Shown piece by piece: positions 1-9,648 of a stretch of DNA of 64,000 bases (its first letter is position 1; each line of letters begins with the position of its first letter). The DNA comes from JBBTCX01 sp964494205 (GTDB lineage Bacteria; Planctomycetota; Phycisphaerae; UBA1845): NCBI GenBank assembly GCA_964494205.1, contig CAZBRD010000010.1, forward strand, positions 1 to 64,000, read 5' to 3'. Position numbers and translations under genes: made by a program. A model generated the notes under the pieces. The model saw only the letters and a program-made list of their open reading frames with translations, did no database searches and was not told the DNA's origin.

Positions 1-117
1 ACAAACTTGCCGGAACGGATCCGGCAAGTACTACGGGCTTTCATACCCATCTACGACTCGAAGCGATTTAGGAAAGTTGTGTCGTCCATGATCGATCGTT
101 CCATGCACAATAACAGC

Positions 118-136
118 GTAGGTGCAGAGCACCTAC
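118..136. repeat. Palindrome family B, variant copy
   Basis: Arms GTAGGTGC and GCACCTAC surround AGA, a perfect 8-bp stem. It matches the GGTGGGTGC/AGA/GCACCCACC hairpins at 41030, 43257 and 43444 with compensated changes in both arms, so pairing rather than primary sequence seems conserved. Confidence 0.75.
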
Positions 137-172
137 CTTACGATTCACTGCAGTTTTCTGGGCGAAAGATTA

Positions 173-203
173 CATGGCGGCGCTTCGCTTGGCCATGTCA
201 CAT
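173..203. repeat. Palindrome family C copy
   Basis: CATGGC...GCCATG arms enclose a CGCTTCGCTTG-type core. It is nearly the same as 5146-5177, and related copies lie at 43562-43594 and 53575-53607, always in intergenic DNA. Confidence 0.65.
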
Positions 204-608
204 GACGCCTACCACACTTGTGAGTAAGGGTTCGGGCTGTACAGCTTTTCGGTTTGCGGGGCGCGCTGCGCGAATCGTGCGCTGTCCGGATGGATAGCGT
301 TTTCTTGTGGTCTGGGGCGGGTCGGAAACTGCGCGATTCTGCGCGGCGCAGAGTGAAACCGCTTTGGCGTATCGAAGAACGCGATTTTTGGACAATCTTC
401 ATCGCAAAACTAAGAATTTCGCGCAAATTTGTGTTCGAAGGGCCGCGACATTGATCCGGCGTTGTTCTGCCTTTGGATAGAATCTGGGCCGTCATGGAAA
501 CACTCCGTAATCCTCCAGCCTAATAACAAGCGCGGCGCTCACTCGGGAGCGAAAATTCATCGAGCACCAGCTAATGAAACGGCAGAGGTGGGAGATAATG
601 GCTTAGAT

Positions 609-2156
609 TCACTGCTGCAGTCCGTATTCTCGCCACCGCCGCTCGACTTGCTCGATCATCGCCTTGCTCATTTCCAGCTCCTCCGGCCAATCGCGGACTA
701 TGCCTTCGCCGGGGATTTTTCGGGTCGCGTCGATGCCGATTTTCGCACCGGCGGCGTAGTACGGCGTGGCATGGTCGAGGATGTCGCAGGGGCCGTCGAC
801 GATGACGGTGTCGCGGCGCCAGTCGACATTTGCGCCGACGTGGAAGAGGACGTCCTGCTCGTCGTGAACGTTCACGTGTTCATCGACGACGACGATCATT
901 TTCGAGAACATCATCTGGCCCGCGCCCCAGATGCTGCTCATCACCTTGCGGGCCTGCATCGGGTAGTCCTTGCGAATCTTTACGAAGACGGCGTTGTGGA
1001 ACGCGCCGAACATCGGCAGCGAGTAATCGATGATGTCGGGGATGAGCATTTTCAAGAGCGGCAGGAAAATGCGCTCGGTGGCTTTGCCGAGGTAGTAGTC
1101 CTCCTGCGGCGGCTTGCCGACGATGGTCGTGAGGTACACCGGGTCCTTGCGGTGCGTGATGGCTGTGACGTGGAACGCGGGGTAGTGGTCGGCGAGCGAA
1201 TAGAAGCCGGTGTGGTCGCCGAAGGGGCCTTCGATGAGTGTACGTTCGAGATCGACCCAGCCTTCGATGACGATCTCGGCGTTGGCGGGGACTTCCATGT
1301 CGATCGTTTTGCAGGGGACAAGTTCGATGCCGCCGTCGTTGAGGAAGCCCGCGAATAGAAGTTCACTCACGTCGGGCGGAAGTGGGCACGTAGCTGCATA
1401 CGGCAGGACAGGTTCGCCGCCGAAGACGATGGCGAGCGGCATCTTCTGTCCGCGTGCTTTGTGCTTGCGGAAGTGCCGCGCGCCGTCGTGGTGCATGTGC
1501 CAGTGCATGGCAGCAAGTTTCTTGTCGAAGACCTGCACGCGGTACATGCCGACGTTGCGCTCACCCGATTCGGGGTCTTTGGTGTAGATGCCTGCGAAGG
1601 TGATGTAGCGGCCTGTGCCTTCCGTCACTTCTGCAGGTTTGCCGCCGTAGCCCGCTTCGCCGTCGTGCGGCCAGCATTGGATGATGGGCAGGTCGAAAAG
1701 GCTGGCGTTGTCGGTGCGAACTACGTCTTGACACATTCCGCGTTTGATGACCTTGGGGCCGTAGCTGGCCATCTTGGCGAGTTGCGGGAGTTTCTTCATT
1801 TTTTCGAGCAGTGTGGTCGGCATCTCTGGTTTGACGAGTTGCTGTACGCGGTCCGCGAGTTCTTCGAAATCGGTGACGCCGAGCGCGAGCTGCATACGCT
1901 GGTAGCTGCCGAAGGTATTGATGGCGACGGGGATCGATGAGCCCTTCACGTTGGTGAAGAGAAGGGCGTGACCGCCGCGGTGTCCGTGGACTGGGTCGGT
2001 TTTCGGTGGTGGTGCGTTGCCGGCAGCGGGGGACTTGCTGACGCGATCAGCGATGGCGGAGATTTCGAGAACGGGATCGACCTCGGCTGTGATGCGTTTA
2101 AGCATCGCGCGCGATTCGAGTTCTTTGAGATACGATTGAAGATCGGCGTAGTGCAT
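609..2156 (-). CDS. UbiD family (de)carboxylase
   Basis: 515-residue member of the UbiD family, enzymes that use prenylated FMN to decarboxylate aromatic or unsaturated acids (for example 4-hydroxy-3-polyprenylbenzoate in ubiquinone synthesis, or the equivalent menaquinone step). Seen: full family length, the GKPAEVTEGTGRY and GMYRVQVFD segments of the N-terminal half, the EGPFGDHTGFY signature in the middle, and a conserved C-terminal WGAGQMMFSK...VDEHVNVHD block. The ATG at 2156 is the natural start. No ubiX (the prFMN synthase partner) lies in the window. It sits 91 bases after a TPR gene on the same strand, so co-transcription with the TPR and TlpA-like genes is possible but unproven. The exact substrate (quinone pathway or other aromatic acid) cannot be told from sequence. 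Confidence 0.9.
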   Translation of the reverse strand: MHYADLQSYLKELESRAMLKRITAEVDPVLEISAIADRVSKSPAAGNAPPPKTDPVHGHRGGHALLFTNVKGSSIPVAINTFGSYQRMQLALGVTDFEELADRVQQLVKPEMPTTLLEKMKKLPQLAKMASYGPKVIKRGMCQDVVRTDNASLFDLPIIQCWPHDGEAGYGGKPAEVTEGTGRYITFAGIYTKDPESGERNVGMYRVQVFDKKLAAMHWHMHHDGARHFRKHKARGQKMPLAIVFGGEPVLPYAATCPLPPDVSELLFAGFLNDGGIELVPCKTIDMEVPANAEIVIEGWVDLERTLIEGPFGDHTGFYSLADHYPAFHVTAITHRKDPVYLTTIVGKPPQEDYYLGKATERIFLPLLKMLIPDIIDYSLPMFGAFHNAVFVKIRKDYPMQARKVMSSIWGAGQMMFSKMIVVVDEHVNVHDEQDVLFHVGANVDWRRDTVIVDGPCDILDHATPYYAAGAKIGIDATRKIPGEGIVRDWPEELEMSKAMIEQVERRWREYGLQQ

Positions 2157-2247
2157 GATTGTCCTCTGAAAGTTTGGTGGTGGATTGTAGCAAGATCATT
2201 TTGGTTGGCGCTAAGGCGACAAACATTGTCTGGAACGATACCGATTG

Positions 2248-3195
2248 TCAGACAGCCAAAGAGGAAATCAGGCGATTAGCGAAGTCCAGCTTTTCTGCAC
2301 ATTGGCGGGCTTCGTTGATGAATTCCGGGCCGAATGACAGCAACGAGACGCGTGCAGCGTCGAATCGCTGAACGGCTTCGCGCAAAGTTTTTTCTGCGTG
2401 AGGAAGATCAGTTTCCATTTGTGATTGGGCGAGGTGCAGCAACGCGGCGGCGAGGTTGGCGTTCGCTGAGGTTGTTTCAGGGGCTGCGGGGTCGATTCGA
2501 GACCAAAGGTCGTGTGCGATTCGTGCAGCCTCTACAGCTTCGGCGAACTGTTCATTTTCCAAGAAGGCGTTGGAAAGATTGGTCAAGGAAGCTGGAAGGA
2601 GCGTTGACGCATGATCAACCTGTTCGGCGTGCGAGACGGCCACTTGGTGCCAGTGCACGGCATTGGGTCGGTCCTGCGTGATCTGCGAATCGATTCCAAG
2701 GCTGGTTGCGCTTTCGCATAGTTCGTTGTTCGTGCCGCACGTGTTGCGGGCCTGGTACGCAGTTTGGTGATGCTCGAAGGCGCATGCTGGGCGATCCTCG
2801 CGACGAAGTACGGTTCCCATGAGTTCGTGCGCAGACGCAGCGAGTCGAACAAGCTCAGCGTTGGCCATCTTATTGTCGGCACTCTTGTTGTCATTCAACA
2901 AATCGATTGTTTCTGCCAGATGCTTTTCTGCTTCAACGAGATCGTGCCGTTCCCAGTGGAGGCGACCGCTCAGGTAGGATTTCCATGCTTGAGTTACAAT
3001 AGAATCTTCTGGTATGGCACCGATGTGCTTGGCAGCATCGTCGAAGCGTTTCTCGTCGATGGCTTTGACAGCCCGACGCGCGCGGTCGTCGGTTGGCTCC
3101 AGACGACCTTGCGGGTGATCGACTGCCGCGCGTTCCGATTCGCCTGGATTCGTGTCGATGCCAATCGATCGGGTTGTCGAAGGAACTGGTGTCAT
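2248..3195 (-). CDS. TPR-like protein
   Basis: 315 residues, almost wholly alpha-helical, with degenerate tetratricopeptide-like helices (for example ARRAVKAIDEKRFDDAAKHI, LPASLTNLSNAFLENEQFAEAVEAARIAHDLW, ANLAAALLHLAQSQ). TPR proteins are scaffolds for protein-protein contacts. No signal peptide or membrane segment is apparent, so it is probably cytoplasmic. The ATG at 3195 overlaps the stop of the upstream TlpA-like gene by 4 bases, which indicates translational coupling and a shared operon. The partner and process are unknown. A bacterial-transcriptional-activator-like TPR domain without a DNA-binding part is an alternative reading. Confidence 0.7.
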   Translation of the reverse strand: MTPVPSTTRSIGIDTNPGESERAAVDHPQGRLEPTDDRARRAVKAIDEKRFDDAAKHIGAIPEDSIVTQAWKSYLSGRLHWERHDLVEAEKHLAETIDLLNDNKSADNKMANAELVRLAASAHELMGTVLRREDRPACAFEHHQTAYQARNTCGTNNELCESATSLGIDSQITQDRPNAVHWHQVAVSHAEQVDHASTLLPASLTNLSNAFLENEQFAEAVEAARIAHDLWSRIDPAAPETTSANANLAAALLHLAQSQMETDLPHAEKTLREAVQRFDAARVSLLSFGPEFINEARQCAEKLDFANRLISSLAV

Positions 3196-5105
3196 GGCGA
3201 GGCACTTTTCCCAAGTACCTCAGTCAGTTTTTTGTCGACCTCTTCGCCGCGTAAGTCCATCGCGACGATCTTGCCCTCTGCGTTGATGATGAAAAGCGCG
3301 GGGATTCCCTGCACGCCGAAGGCGTTGGCGGCGGCCTGGGCGGTTTCGCCGTGCGTTTGCAGCCATTGGAGGTCTTTCTTTTTCACGAAATCGCGAAGTG
3401 TTTTCTCTTCAAAGTCGAGGCTGACGCTGACCATCACGAAGTCCTTACGCTGGTTGAGCTTCTTGTGAACGGCAACCAAGCCCGGGATTTCTGCGACACA
3501 CGGTGCACACCATGTCGCCCAGAAATCGAGGAGCAGGACTTTCCCTTTGTACTCCGATGTGCTTACCGTCTTGCCTTCCAGCGTAGTCAGGGTGACGATC
3601 GGCGCGGTATCGCCGATCTTGATCGAGGCCAACGGGCCGCCGCTTTGTGGAGCGGCGTTGGCGAGCGTGATTTCGAGCGGCTTGTCGAGCGACGAAGGCA
3701 CGGTGATCAATTGCGCGGTTGCACCTCGGGCCGACGCGTTAATCTCGAATGCATCCATCGGCGCATTTTCGAGCGTGAACTTGCCCTCGTCATCGGAGAC
3801 GCATCGCAAACCAAGTGTGCGATGATCCCGCCACTTGCTCATCATGATGACGGCCGTGGCGATCGGCTCGTTCTTGTCATTTTTCACGATACCGGAAATG
3901 GTGCGCGGAGCGCCGAGCCGGATGCCTAACTGCGTCGTTTCGCCAGCTTTGACTTCGACGATCTTGAGTTCCGGCGCGAAACCATCGCGATAGACCGTTA
4001 CTATGGTCGGGCCAGGGGAGATTCCAATCACTGTGTACTGACCATCATAAGTCGACCAGTCGCGGGGGGATTTGTCGGATGAATCAACACCGGTGGTCAC
4101 GCGCGCGCCATAAATCGTCCCATCGGTTTTCGCATCAAGAATTCGCCCCGTAATTTTTCCTGCCCGCGTCATGTTCAGTTCATGTTTCGATTCCTTCTGT
4201 TCGGCGGGCGTCGCGATGTTGTGGCTGTAACCGATGGACGAAACGTGTTCCGGATGGGAAAGTCGCACTTGCACGACAGCCGCATCGAAATGAATGCCGG
4301 CCACATCGACGGTGCCGTCTTCGCCTGAAACCAGCGTGCGATAATCTTCGTGCGCCTGATCGTACAACTCGATCGTCGCACCGCCGATTGATTTCCCGAG
4401 ATCATCGATGGTTTTCAAATGCAGGATTCGCTCGGGCTTTAGCAAGATCGTCACTTCGATGTTGTCTTCGTTGAGTTCGATCGTCTGTCGGTCGCGGCCG
4501 TAGCCCTTGGCTTCGACGATCAAACTGCTACGGCCTGGCAATCCGCCGGTGAGAGAGAACTTCCCAGACTCGTCAGTTTCCTCTTCGATGTCAGTGAACG
4601 ACGACTTGAGATTGACGCTCGCCTCGGCAATCGGTTTGTCCGTGAGCGCGTCTTTGACGAAGCCGTTGATGGTGAGATTGCCGCTCAACTCTTCGCCGAA
4701 GAATTTGGCACCGTCGCCCTCGTTGAGTGTGAACTCGTGTTTGATCGGCGCGTGCTTGGCTTTGGTGAATTCAATCACGAGTTCACCGACAATGGGCTTC
4801 TCAGCCTTAATCTGGAAGTCGCCGGTCGCGTCGGTGGTGGCTGTCCCGACCAGTTCGCCTTCGGCGTCACCGGTGCCTTTTCGGCGCAACGTCACGGTCA
4901 CGCCCTGTTGGCCGCCGCCCATCGCATCCGTCACCTGCCCCTCGGCGATGACGACACCTGCGGTTGATCCGTTGTCATTGACGTTCTGGTTGGAATTAAC
5001 ATTAGAATTATCAGTGGCCGGCGCTTGCTCTTCCGCGAAACCGGCTGGGATTCCGAAAAACGCCCCCCAAAGAGCCGCCAATGCGAGCATTCTGGACACT
5101 AACAT
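3192..5105 (-). CDS. Exported TlpA-like thioredoxin with CarboxypepD_reg-like repeats
   Basis: 637 residues from the ATG at 5105, chosen because GGAGG precedes it and a signal peptide (MLVSRMLALAALWGAFF...AGFA) starts there. An Asn-rich linker (DNSNVNSNQNVNDNGS) follows. Several beta-sandwich repeats of the carboxypeptidase regulatory type come next (ITGRILDAKTDG, ISGIVKNDKNEP, INGFVKDALTDKP). The C-terminal 120 residues are a TlpA/ResA-like thioredoxin fold with the redox motif WCAPC (Cys 533 and 536) and the cis-Pro segment GIPALFII. Such proteins reduce or remake disulfides outside the cytoplasm, often for cytochrome c maturation; the beta repeats probably give stalk or binding function (inference). 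It is first in a minus-strand run and overlaps the TPR gene by 4 bases. Confidence 0.85.
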   Translation of the reverse strand: MLVSRMLALAALWGAFFGIPAGFAEEQAPATDNSNVNSNQNVNDNGSTAGVVIAEGQVTDAMGGGQQGVTVTLRRKGTGDAEGELVGTATTDATGDFQIKAEKPIVGELVIEFTKAKHAPIKHEFTLNEGDGAKFFGEELSGNLTINGFVKDALTDKPIAEASVNLKSSFTDIEEETDESGKFSLTGGLPGRSSLIVEAKGYGRDRQTIELNEDNIEVTILLKPERILHLKTIDDLGKSIGGATIELYDQAHEDYRTLVSGEDGTVDVAGIHFDAAVVQVRLSHPEHVSSIGYSHNIATPAEQKESKHELNMTRAGKITGRILDAKTDGTIYGARVTTGVDSSDKSPRDWSTYDGQYTVIGISPGPTIVTVYRDGFAPELKIVEVKAGETTQLGIRLGAPRTISGIVKNDKNEPIATAVIMMSKWRDHRTLGLRCVSDDEGKFTLENAPMDAFEINASARGATAQLITVPSSLDKPLEITLANAAPQSGGPLASIKIGDTAPIVTLTTLEGKTVSTSEYKGKVLLLDFWATWCAPCVAEIPGLVAVHKKLNQRKDFVMVSVSLDFEEKTLRDFVKKKDLQWLQTHGETAQAAANAFGVQGIPALFIINAEGKIVAMDLRGEEVDKKLTEVLGKSASP

Positions 5106-5422
5106 CGCGTCCTCCCGTCCGTCGATAGATAAATGGCGGTTGAAGCATGGCGGCGCTGCGCTTGGCCATGCCACCCGACGAGGCGGCGTTGCCTGTGGCT
5201 GCGGCGCCCGGGAAGCATTTGTGAATGAGAGATGTTACAAGTTTGCACGAACATTCTATGCCCGCACATTGTACCAAATAGTGATGTCGGGGATACCCAA
5301 AACGTGACACGAACTGCATGGAACGGGTAAGATGTTGTGATCGTCTAAGTACTTCAACCTTGTGTTGGGGGCTTTGGTGAAGGGCCGTTTGAAATCGGTC
5401 TCACATTCCCAGGAGGTATGGC
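5106..5422. other. Divergent intergenic region
   Basis: 317 bases between the minus-strand TlpA-like gene and the plus-strand coiled-coil gene. It must hold both promoters, but I cannot single out convincing -35/-10 pairs. It contains a family C palindrome (5146-5177) just 40 bases upstream of the TlpA-like start. AGGAGG at 5410-5415 is the ribosome-binding site of the plus-strand gene. Confidence 0.5.
5146..5177. repeat. Palindrome family C copy
   Basis: CATGGC...GGCCATG arms followed by CCACCCG. It is nearly identical in its core to 173-203. The CCACCCG tail is shared with 43562-43594 and 53575-53607. Confidence 0.65.
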
Positions 5423-7279
5423 ATGTCGCATCTTGAACGGCAGGTTCGAGCAACGCAACGACGACTTTGGTTGGATCGTTGGCTCTCCGCGATCACGTGG
5501 TGCCTCGGCGCGACTGGAGCGGCCTTTGCCATTCTTGTGCTTGTGCAACGACTATGGGACCACCCGTGGCCCATTTGGCCGATCGGGGCCGGCATGTTGT
5601 TTGTGGCGGTATTTACATCCATCATTTGGACCGTTGTTTGCCGCGAGTCAGCCGAAGTCGCGGCGGCGAAACTTGATGCGGCTGCGGGATTGCGCGAGCG
5701 CATCAGCAGCGGGCGTTATTGTGCCAGCGCCGAGGATCCGTTTGCTCAGGCGGTCGTAGCCGACGCAGAGCGCATCGCTACCTCGATTTCACCTCGTCAA
5801 CATATCAAGCTAACAGTGCCGCGCCCGCTGGGTGCGACCATGTGTACGCTGGTCATTGCGGCGCTGATGTTTCTTATCAGGCCGGGTTTGCTCAAGAAGG
5901 ATCAGACGGCCGTCGCCACACCGGTACAGGTCGAAGCAACGAAAGTCGCCATCAAGAAGACGATGGATCAGGTCAAGCAGATGGTGGAGACTAACCCCGC
6001 GCTGGAGGACCTGAAAGACGAGCTGGGAGATAAGGACAAGGAGCCAACGCCGAAGCTCGAAAAGCCGGAGGATTTGAGGCACAACTCGATCAAGCAGATT
6101 GATAACCTCGCGGATGCAATCAAACAGAAGCGCGAGGATGAGAAGTACGACGCAGCCAATGAACTTCGCAAGATGCTCCGCCCACTCGAATCACCCAAGG
6201 AGCCGAACGCACAGACGGAAAACCTGACGAAAGCACTCTCGCAGGGAGACTTCAAGGCCGCCAAAGAAGAACTGAATCAGTTGAAAGAACAACTGGCCAC
6301 CATGAAGCATGAAGAAGACAAGCAGATGGTGGAAAACCTAAGCAAACAACTGGATGACATTTCCAAGCAGATCGAAAAGCTGGCGGAGAATAAGCAGCTG
6401 CAGCAGCAGTTGGAGCAGGCCGGCATCAAGAAGGAAGACGTCGAGCGCATGCTTGAGAATCTCAAGAAAGAAGATCTCGAGCAGATGAAGAAGCAGCTGG
6501 AAGAGAAGGGCATGAGCCAGCAGCAGATTCAGAAGCTGGCTGAGCAGATGAAGAAGCAGCAGCAGGCGGGCAGTCTTGCCAAGAAGCTGTCGCAACAGAT
6601 GCAGCAGGCTTCCAAGTGCAATAACCCAAGCCAAATGGGCGAGGCTATGTCTGGCATGAGTCAGGCAGCGGAGCAACTCAGCCAGATGGAGCAGTTGGAG
6701 CAGGAAGCCCAGCAGCTCGATTCCGCCATGGCGCAATTGCAGGATCAGAAAGACAACCTTGATCAGAAACCGTGTTCGAAGTGCAATGGCTCGGGCCAGA
6801 AGGACGGCAAGCCGTGTTCGAAGTGCAAGGGCGGCGGCAAACAGAGTGGTTCGGGCAAGGGTGATGGCAATGGCAATGGCGACGGCGACGGCAAGTCCGG
6901 CATGGGCGAGAAGCCGGGGCAGGGTGAGGGCGGCATCGCACAAAAGCAATCGACCGATGTCGGCTTCACGACGGAACGTGCGAAAGTTCATACCGGCGAC
7001 GGCGCGATCATCGGCCAGGTGTTGTTCGAGGGCGAACAGGTCAAAGGTGAAGTGAACTCGAAGGTATCGCAGGTGTTCACCGCGGCTGAGCGCGACGCAA
7101 GCGACCTCGTCAACCGCGACCGCATTCCGCGACAATATCAAAAGGCTGTGCGCGAGTATTTCTCGAATGTGCAGAAGACGATGAAGAAGCCCAATTCAGA
7201 TAAGGCGGCTCCCAAGACCGAAGCGAGTGAAGAGAAGGACGCGAAGCCCAGCGAAGAGAACGAACCAAAGACTCCGTGA
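5423..7279 (+). CDS. Membrane coiled-coil protein with CxxCxGxG zinc-finger repeats
   Basis: 618 residues. Seen: two or three N-terminal hydrophobic segments (about 22-42, 52-72 and 135-152), then some 270 residues of Gln/Lys/Glu-rich coiled coil (about 160-440). Two DnaJ-type zinc-finger half repeats follow from about residue 450 (PCSKCNGSG and PCSKCKGGG), then a Gly-rich linker and a charged tail. Overall it looks like a membrane-anchored cytoplasmic or periplasmic stalk; metal binding by the four Cys is likely from the motif. An AGGAGG site lies 7 bases before the ATG. It heads the plus-strand cluster ending in the MoxR/DUF58/BatA genes, where similar long coiled-coil membrane proteins are common in Planctomycetota (family knowledge). 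Specific function unknown. Confidence 0.75.
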   Translation: MSHLERQVRATQRRLWLDRWLSAITWCLGATGAAFAILVLVQRLWDHPWPIWPIGAGMLFVAVFTSIIWTVVCRESAEVAAAKLDAAAGLRERISSGRYCASAEDPFAQAVVADAERIATSISPRQHIKLTVPRPLGATMCTLVIAALMFLIRPGLLKKDQTAVATPVQVEATKVAIKKTMDQVKQMVETNPALEDLKDELGDKDKEPTPKLEKPEDLRHNSIKQIDNLADAIKQKREDEKYDAANELRKMLRPLESPKEPNAQTENLTKALSQGDFKAAKEELNQLKEQLATMKHEEDKQMVENLSKQLDDISKQIEKLAENKQLQQQLEQAGIKKEDVERMLENLKKEDLEQMKKQLEEKGMSQQQIQKLAEQMKKQQQAGSLAKKLSQQMQQASKCNNPSQMGEAMSGMSQAAEQLSQMEQLEQEAQQLDSAMAQLQDQKDNLDQKPCSKCNGSGQKDGKPCSKCKGGGKQSGSGKGDGNGNGDGDGKSGMGEKPGQGEGGIAQKQSTDVGFTTERAKVHTGDGAIIGQVLFEGEQVKGEVNSKVSQVFTAAERDASDLVNRDRIPRQYQKAVREYFSNVQKTMKKPNSDKAAPKTEASEEKDAKPSEENEPKTP

Positions 7280-7342
7280 ACGTTCACTACAGGTCTTCTG
7301 TGCCGGTAATGAGGGGCCGAAGTACACGCCAACTCTGTCACG

Positions 7343-8470
7343 ATGCCGCACAACATGAGTGATTTGCCAAGTTTGGTTTCCAAGTCACGCTCGAAAAATA
7401 CATTTCTCCGGCTTCGATATTTTCTTTGTATTGCGAGTTTGGTTTCATTCGCGGGTTGCACTGAACTGTATGGGCCGTCGAGAGTCGGACAAGTCTCCGA
7501 TGTCGCACTATCGAAGGATGGCAGCATTATCGCCGTCGCCGGAAAGCGACCGCGTACGCATCGCAAAGGGCTTCTCGAAATCTATGATCTCAAGACAGGC
7601 AAACTCGTCGGCGACATCAAGACTGAACATAGCATTACCTCCGTGGCGGTTGCCCCCGATGGCAGTCAGCTTGCTTATGTCGTAGCGACCATTCCCATTT
7701 TGTATGTCTGCAAGGTCTCAGATTCCATAGAAACCCAAGCAATCCTTGAACTTCCCAATCGCTACGGCCCCATCATCAATCAAGGCCATTTGCATTTCAG
7801 CAAGAGCGGCAAATATCTATATGGCGTTGTGGACCACAAACAAGTGAATGTGTGGAATACAGAGACATTCCACCTCGTTTCAAAGGTTTATTCAGGCGAC
7901 CCGATGTCAGCCACAATGTCCGGCGATGAGCAGTGGCTTGCAGTCGGTTCTTGGGGTGGCGAAATCAAAGTGTACTCGACAAGCGATTGGGAAAATGTCA
8001 ACTCAATTGAAGGGAACCTACCCGTTTTCGATTTGGATTTCTCTTCGAACGGCGAGTTCCTTGCGACAACAGTGATGACCAATAAGAGCCCGTGCATGTT
8101 CTCCCGGCACGTTTGGAGTACGAAACCTTGGAAGCTCGTTAGGGAATTTGCGGTTGAGTCACCCTGGGTTGTGTTCGACCCTACGGGGAATCGACTCGCG
8201 ATTCAAAACGAAGACGATTCGATAACGTGGTTGGCATTGCCGGGACTCGCACTCGAAAAGGTCCGCTTTCAGGGCGCGGGCTGGATGTTGGCGTCGGCGG
8301 GCGATCCGCGAGTTGTGGTTGGACATCGTAATCGAGATGAAGAGATTTGTGTTTGGTCATGGAATCCAGTAGGTGAGACGCGGTTGCTGCACACGATTCA
8401 ACAGGATCCTTGGCGCGTGCCTCTTGGAAAGGGGAATACAGCCCTTATCACGGAAGCACACACAAAGTGA
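7343..8470 (+). CDS. WD40/YVTN-like beta-propeller lipoprotein
   Basis: 375 residues. A basic N-terminus and hydrophobic segment end in a lipobox (SFAGC, Cys about residue 38), so it is probably a lipoprotein. The body shows repeating propeller strands of the WD40/YVTN sort (ISRVGQVSDVALSKDGSIIAVAG-like, VAVAPDGSQLAYV, GDEQWLAVGSWGGEIKVYS, DFSSNGEFLATT, FDPTGNRLAIQ). Propellers are binding platforms; no catalytic motif is visible. The gene is visibly more A/T-rich at third positions than its neighbours, which hints at weaker selection or later acquisition. The second ATG (7355) is an alternative start. It lies between the coiled-coil gene and an NHL-propeller gene. Confidence 0.7.
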   Translation: MPHNMSDLPSLVSKSRSKNTFLRLRYFLCIASLVSFAGCTELYGPSRVGQVSDVALSKDGSIIAVAGKRPRTHRKGLLEIYDLKTGKLVGDIKTEHSITSVAVAPDGSQLAYVVATIPILYVCKVSDSIETQAILELPNRYGPIINQGHLHFSKSGKYLYGVVDHKQVNVWNTETFHLVSKVYSGDPMSATMSGDEQWLAVGSWGGEIKVYSTSDWENVNSIEGNLPVFDLDFSSNGEFLATTVMTNKSPCMFSRHVWSTKPWKLVREFAVESPWVVFDPTGNRLAIQNEDDSITWLALPGLALEKVRFQGAGWMLASAGDPRVVVGHRNRDEEICVWSWNPVGETRLLHTIQQDPWRVPLGKGNTALITEAHTK

Positions 8471-8537
8471 AGTTTTTGGCGCGGTTCGGTTTGGAACGTA
8501 CATTATTTCGCTCGCCAGGCAGAGATGGCTGTGAGCT

Positions 8538-9482
8538 ATGATTGTTAAGGGCGCAGCCATTCGTTTCAAGCATTCGTGCCGCGCGTTATTCGTCGCCAGC
8601 TTCTGTGTACTATTCTCGGGTTGCAACACGTCAAGGGAAGAAAGTGCGAGCGTCCTCTCCGAATTCGGCGGTCTCGGTCTCGGTGATGGCCGCTTCAGCT
8701 ATCCTCGCGGGATAGCGGCTGCGCCGGATGGGTGCATATTTGTTGTCGACAAAACCGGTCGCGTGCAGCGGTTTTCCGCCGAAGGGAAGTTCGAAACGAG
8801 CTGGCGTATGCCGATTTCAGACGCCGGTAAACCGGTCGGGCTGAAGGTGCATCCTGATGGCCGTTTGTTTGTCGCGGACACGCATTATCACCGTGTGATG
8901 ATCTTCGACCGCGACGGAAAGCATCTCGGCGAGTTCGGGTCGCTTGGTGATGGCGACGGGCAATTCCAGCTTCCCACCGACATCGCGTTCGACGCCAAAG
9001 GCTTCATTTACGTCAGCGAATACTACGCGAATGACCGAATTACCAAATGGTCGCCGGACTTCACGTTCATCAAGAGTTTCGGTCGCGAACCCATTGAAGG
9101 CAAACAGCTCAGCCGCCCTACAGGTTTGATCATAGACAACGAGCAGACACTCTGGACCGCCGACGCGTGCAACCATCGTCTCGTTCGCTATTCACTCGAC
9201 GGTGAAGTTTTGCGTGTCATCGGCCAATACGGTCGCGAACCGGGCCAGATGCGGTATCCTTACGACCTCAGCCTGACGCCGGAGGGTAACCTGTTGGTGT
9301 GCGAGTATGAAGGCAACCGCTTGCAATGGTTGACCAAAGAAGGCCGACCACTGCAAACGTGGGGAACCAGCGGCCGCAAGCCGGGCGAACTCTGGGCGCC
9401 GTGGGGTGCCACGTATGGTCCGAACGGGCTGGTCTATGCCTGCGACTCGCTCAATGAGCGGGTGCAGATTGTGAAACCGTAG
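8538..9482 (+). CDS. NHL-repeat beta-propeller lipoprotein
   Basis: 314 residues with a signal segment and lipobox (LFSGC, Cys about residue 29). NHL-type propeller blades are clear: LGDGRFSYPRGIAAAPDGCIFVVD, GDGQFQLPTDIAFDAKGFIYVSE, REPGQMRYPYDLSLTPEGNLLVCE and KPGELWAPWGATYGPNGLVYACD. About six blades would make a closed propeller facing the periplasm (inference). It sits directly upstream of the large VWA membrane protein; NHL lipoproteins next to bat-type operons recur in Planctomycetota (family knowledge). The ligand is unknown. Confidence 0.8.
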   Translation: MIVKGAAIRFKHSCRALFVASFCVLFSGCNTSREESASVLSEFGGLGLGDGRFSYPRGIAAAPDGCIFVVDKTGRVQRFSAEGKFETSWRMPISDAGKPVGLKVHPDGRLFVADTHYHRVMIFDRDGKHLGEFGSLGDGDGQFQLPTDIAFDAKGFIYVSEYYANDRITKWSPDFTFIKSFGREPIEGKQLSRPTGLIIDNEQTLWTADACNHRLVRYSLDGEVLRVIGQYGREPGQMRYPYDLSLTPEGNLLVCEYEGNRLQWLTKEGRPLQTWGTSGRKPGELWAPWGATYGPNGLVYACDSLNERVQIVKP

Positions 9483-9484
9483 CG

Positions 9485-9605
9485 ACGAATTACAAATGAC
9501 GAATTGCAAATCGCAATCAGGGCAATGGGTTATCATGGGCGCTGGTTTCACTGGATGTCATTCTTGATTCATGGTTTGTCATTTGTAATTAGTAATTCGT
9601 AATTT
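9485..9605. repeat. AT-rich inverted arms (GAATTACAAATGACG-type)
   Basis: Between the NHL gene and the VWA gene lie two imperfect inverted arms: left 9485-9508 (ACGAATTACAAATGACGAATT) and right 9577-9605 (GTCATTTGTAATTAGTAATTCG), about 70 bases apart. Related motifs occur at 40445-40480 and 52429-52472. Purpose unknown; the arms could fold into a long stem. Confidence 0.6.
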
Positions 9606-9648
9606 GATGGTCTATTGACCGACTCCGATCGGGAGATTCAAGATCGAT

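Larger units (their letters stand above)
1..608. other. Intergenic region with two hairpin repeats
   Basis: No convincing gene is seen. Short frames on both strands lack a ribosome-binding site and resemble no family. The stretch carries one copy each of two palindromic repeat families found elsewhere in the window (118-136 and 173-203). It lies downstream of the minus-strand ubiD-like gene, so part of it may be transcript tail. Confidence 0.6.

Noticed and set aside
429..1358. 309-residue plus-strand frame opposite the UbiD gene
   Set aside because: Its sequence is low in recognisable motifs and rich in V/D/R typical of the reverse of a coding strand; the UbiD protein on the other strand is unambiguous.
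6338..7141. 267-residue Leu-rich minus frame
   Set aside because: It is the antisense of the Gln/Lys coiled coil (CAG/AAG codons read as CTG/CTT); not a membrane protein.
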